Shown: positions 4,950 through 6,570 of the stretch, one piece after another | Numbering within the stretch: the stretch's first letter is position 1 | Layout of the letters: the number at the start of each line of letters is the position of its first letter | Origin: an uncultured Collinsella sp. | Lineage (GTDB): Bacteria; Actinomycetota; Coriobacteriia; Coriobacteriales; Coriobacteriaceae | Length of the DNA: 6,570 nucleotides | Reading direction: 5' to 3' | Assembly (NCBI GenBank): GCA_900553345.1 | Contig: USDE01000081.1 | Span: 1-6,570 of the forward strand | Made by a program: the position numbers and the translations under genes | The notes under the pieces: generated by a model | Told to the model about the DNA's origin: nothing | The model's input: only the letters and a program-made list of their open reading frames with translations | Database searches by the model: none

Positions 4950-6128
4950 TTACTTACCGCTGACGATGCGCTCGACGTCGGAGGCGATCATGAACTCCTC
5001 ATCCGTGGGGATGACGAAGATCTTGACCTTGGAATCCTTGGCGGACAGGCACCAAGCGCCGTCGCCGCGCAAGGCGTTGCGGGCATGGTCCATCTTGACG
5101 CCCATAAAGGCCAGACGGTCGGCCACGCCAGCGCGGACAGCCGGAGCGTGCTCGCCGATGCCGGCGGTAAAGACCAGGGTGTCCATGCCGCACATGGAAG
5201 TGGCCATCTCGGCGGCCTTGGCGGCAATCTTGTAGACGAACATATCGAAGGCGAGCTGAGCCTCGGGGTCACCGGCAGCGGCGAGCTCCTCAACGTTGCG
5301 GCAGTCGTTGGTCTTGCCGCCGGTCACAGCCAAAAGGCCGGACTTCTTGTTCATCATCTCGTCGACCTCGTCGAAGGTGTAGCCACCTTCGCGCTGCAGG
5401 TAGCACACGGTAGCAGGGTCGATGGAACCGCAGCGGGTGCCCATCATGACACCGTCGAGCGGCGTCAAGCCCATGGTGGTGTCCATGCACTTGCCGTCCT
5501 CGATGGCGCACAGGGAAGCGCCGGAACCGATGTGGCACACGACGACCTTGCGGGCCTCGCCGTTGGTCATCTCGGCAACCTTCTTGGAGATGTAGCGGTA
5601 GCTGGTGCCGTGGGCGCCGTACTTACGGATGTGCAGCTTGTCGCAGACGTCCTTGGGCAGGGCGTAGGTCTTGGCGACCTCGGGCATATTGAAGTGGAAA
5701 GCAGTGTCGTAGACCGTGACGTTGGGCAGGTCGGGATACTGCTCGAGGCAGTACTCAATAACGTTGGCCTCGGGGTTGTTGTGCAGCGGGGCGAGCGGAG
5801 CGACCTCGCGGATCTTGGCGAGGACGTCCTCGTCGACGAGGGAGGAATCGCCGAAGTACCAACCGCCCTGAACGATACGGTGGCCGATGCCCTCGATCTT
5901 GACGCCGTTGGCCTCGAGGTCCTTCAGGACGACCTCGATGGCGACTTTGTGGTCGGGGAACTCGATGTTCTCGGTCACTTTCTTGGAACCGTTGGCAGCG
6001 TGGGTGAAGGTACCGCCGGTAAAGCAGACGCGCTCGCAGGAGCCCTTTGCGGACACCTTGTGGGACTTGGTATCGATGACCTGATACTTGAGGGTCGAAG
6101 ATCCTGCGTTGACGACCAGAACGTTCAT
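4950..6128 (-). CDS. ackA: acetate kinase, second copy (AckA-2)
   Basis: This is a full-length 392-residue acetate kinase. By my own residue count about 233 positions match AckA-1 (about 59%), and the two align with only small length shifts. Same fold markers: NAGSSTLK (7-14), Arg84, His116, Asp141, YGAHGTSY with His173, GTRCGSIDP with Arg232, TAGIGEH (321-327) and IPTDEE near the end. It shares Ala172 and Gln87 with AckA-1. It differs at residue 202, where the phosphate-loop HLGNGAS is HIGSGAS, so Ser replaces the usual Asn, and in Tyr177 for His. ATG at 6128 has AGGGAG (6133-6138) 4 bases upstream. The gene lies between two terminators, so it is probably a single-gene unit. It may be the main acetate kinase, a propionate/acyl kinase, or a copy working in a different direction. 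The sequence cannot decide. Confidence 0.95.
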   Translation of the reverse strand: MNVLVVNAGSSTLKYQVIDTKSHKVSAKGSCERVCFTGGTFTHAANGSKKVTENIEFPDHKVAIEVVLKDLEANGVKIEGIGHRIVQGGWYFGDSSLVDEDVLAKIREVAPLAPLHNNPEANVIEYCLEQYPDLPNVTVYDTAFHFNMPEVAKTYALPKDVCDKLHIRKYGAHGTSYRYISKKVAEMTNGEARKVVVCHIGSGASLCAIEDGKCMDTTMGLTPLDGVMMGTRCGSIDPATVCYLQREGGYTFDEVDEMMNKKSGLLAVTGGKTNDCRNVEELAAAGDPEAQLAFDMFVYKIAAKAAEMATSMCGMDTLVFTAGIGEHAPAVRAGVADRLAFMGVKMDHARNALRGDGAWCLSAKDSKVKIFVIPTDEEFMIASDVERIVSGK

Positions 6129-6145
6129 GTGTCTCCCTACTAACA

Positions 6146-6162
6146 GGCGGTGTGGCGCCGCC
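6146..6162 (-). other. small hairpin in ackA-2 leader
   Basis: GGCGG (6146-6150) and CCGCC (6158-6162) can pair around a 7-base loop, 7 bases upstream of the AGGGAG ribosome binding site. No clear promoter is visible in the roughly 50 bases between the ackA-2 start and the neighbouring terminator. A weak TATGTA at 6167-6172 on the minus strand is the only candidate -10. Confidence 0.3.
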
Positions 6163-6181
6163 AGGTTACATACGCTTCAAT

Positions 6182-6215
6182 AATAAACCCAAACGCCCTC
6201 GCGCTCGGGTTTATT
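6182..6215 (-). terminator. terminator after the membrane transporter gene
   Basis: AATAAACCC (6182-6190) and GGGTTTATT (6207-6215) form a perfect 9-bp stem, possibly extended by CGC/GCG inside the loop. The stem base supplies the T-rich part in either direction. It lies 33 bases after the TGA stop of the transporter at 6249 and just ahead of the ackA-2 promoter region, so it insulates the two genes. Confidence 0.75.
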
Positions 6216-6248
6216 GCGTTGATATATAAGTTATCGGTGCCCAAATAC

Positions 6249-6570
6249 TCACGGCCTTTGACTTGTAAGACGAAATAGCGCGGGGATATACACCAAAGAA
6301 GATATCCCGAGCGCTACAAGCGATATGACTCGAATACCCGCGATGCTGCTCAACGCAGCATTGAACAGATAGAAAAGGATGGCACCCACCGCCACCATCT
6401 GGCTTTGGACCGAAATCAGTGAACAGCGCATCGAAGAATCGACAGCATTTTGAAAAATTGAGTATTTAATTGGAGCAAATAACGAGTAAGCAACCGTCTG
6501 CAGTACATAGAACACGGGCAGCAAATAGACCGGAGTAAAGGGAATCAAAAACAGAGCAGTCAGGAAAAGG
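6249..6570 (-). CDS. membrane transporter, probably MFS, C-terminal end (cut by right edge)
   Basis: This is an open frame of 106 codons running in from the right edge to TGA at 6249, with no start in the window. The TTG at 6548 is an internal leucine, not a start, since the frame stays open and hydrophobic beyond it. Three to four hydrophobic segments are visible. The central loop, SSMRCSLISVQSQM, resembles the Arg-rich conserved loop before the last two membrane segments of Major Facilitator Superfamily exporters (typically xxRATxLSxxS). The protein ends with a short basic tail (FRLTSQRP). GC content and codon choice look lower and less biased than in fucO or ackA-2, which suggests low expression or later acquisition. 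Substrate is unknown. MFS is the best guess; another polytopic membrane protein is possible. Confidence 0.65.
   Translation of the reverse strand, partial: LFLTALFLIPFTPVYLLPVFYVLQTVAYSLFAPIKYSIFQNAVDSSMRCSLISVQSQMVAVGAILFYLFNAALSSIAGIRVISLVALGISSLVYIPALFRLTSQRP

Noticed and set aside
4920..6143. Plus-strand open frame of 407 codons opposite ackA-2
   Set aside because: Same reason: it mirrors the kinase gene codon by codon and has no translation signals.

Overview
The window looks like a piece of chromosome from a high-GC, anaerobic, fermenting Actinobacterium. My best guess is a Coriobacteriia member such as Collinsella. The grounds are high-GC codon use, strong AGGAGG-type ribosome binding sites, acetate kinases with actinobacterial-style motifs, and a fermentative alcohol dehydrogenase. 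The genus is inferred from memory of protein style and is not proven by the sequence.

Layout, left to right. (1) 1-960, minus strand: the N-terminal 320 residues of a YgiQ-type radical SAM protein, cut by the left edge before its iron-sulfur motif. (2) 961-1213: a divergent promoter region holding a perfect 11-bp inverted repeat that sits on the probable ygiQ promoter. (3) 1214-1930, plus: a YoaK/DUF1275 membrane protein with its own terminator. (4) 2096-3262, plus: a FucO-like iron-dependent alcohol dehydrogenase, closed by a strong GC hairpin. (5) 3263-3606: a gene-free convergent region with two terminators facing each other and about 190 bases of unexplained, self-complementary sequence. 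(6) 3607-4785 and 4950-6128, both minus: two complete acetate kinases of 392 residues each, about 59% identical, each with its own ribosome binding site and terminator. No phosphotransacetylase gene is present. (7) 6249-6570, minus: the C-terminal end of a membrane transporter, probably MFS, cut by the right edge and lower in GC.

The dehydrogenase and the kinases suit fermentation. The dehydrogenase would dispose of NADH by reducing an aldehyde (lactaldehyde, acetaldehyde or propionaldehyde), and the kinases would make ATP from acyl phosphates. They are separate transcription units, and the dehydrogenase is convergent to the kinases, so a shared pathway is an inference from function and not from operon structure. 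YgiQ, YoaK and the transporter have no obvious link to them.

I see no mobile element, CRISPR array, tRNA or rRNA. The region is mostly ordinary metabolism. The points most worth a second look are the duplicated acetate kinases with divergent active-site details, the dyad at the ygiQ promoter, and the unexplained 3355-3548 spacer.
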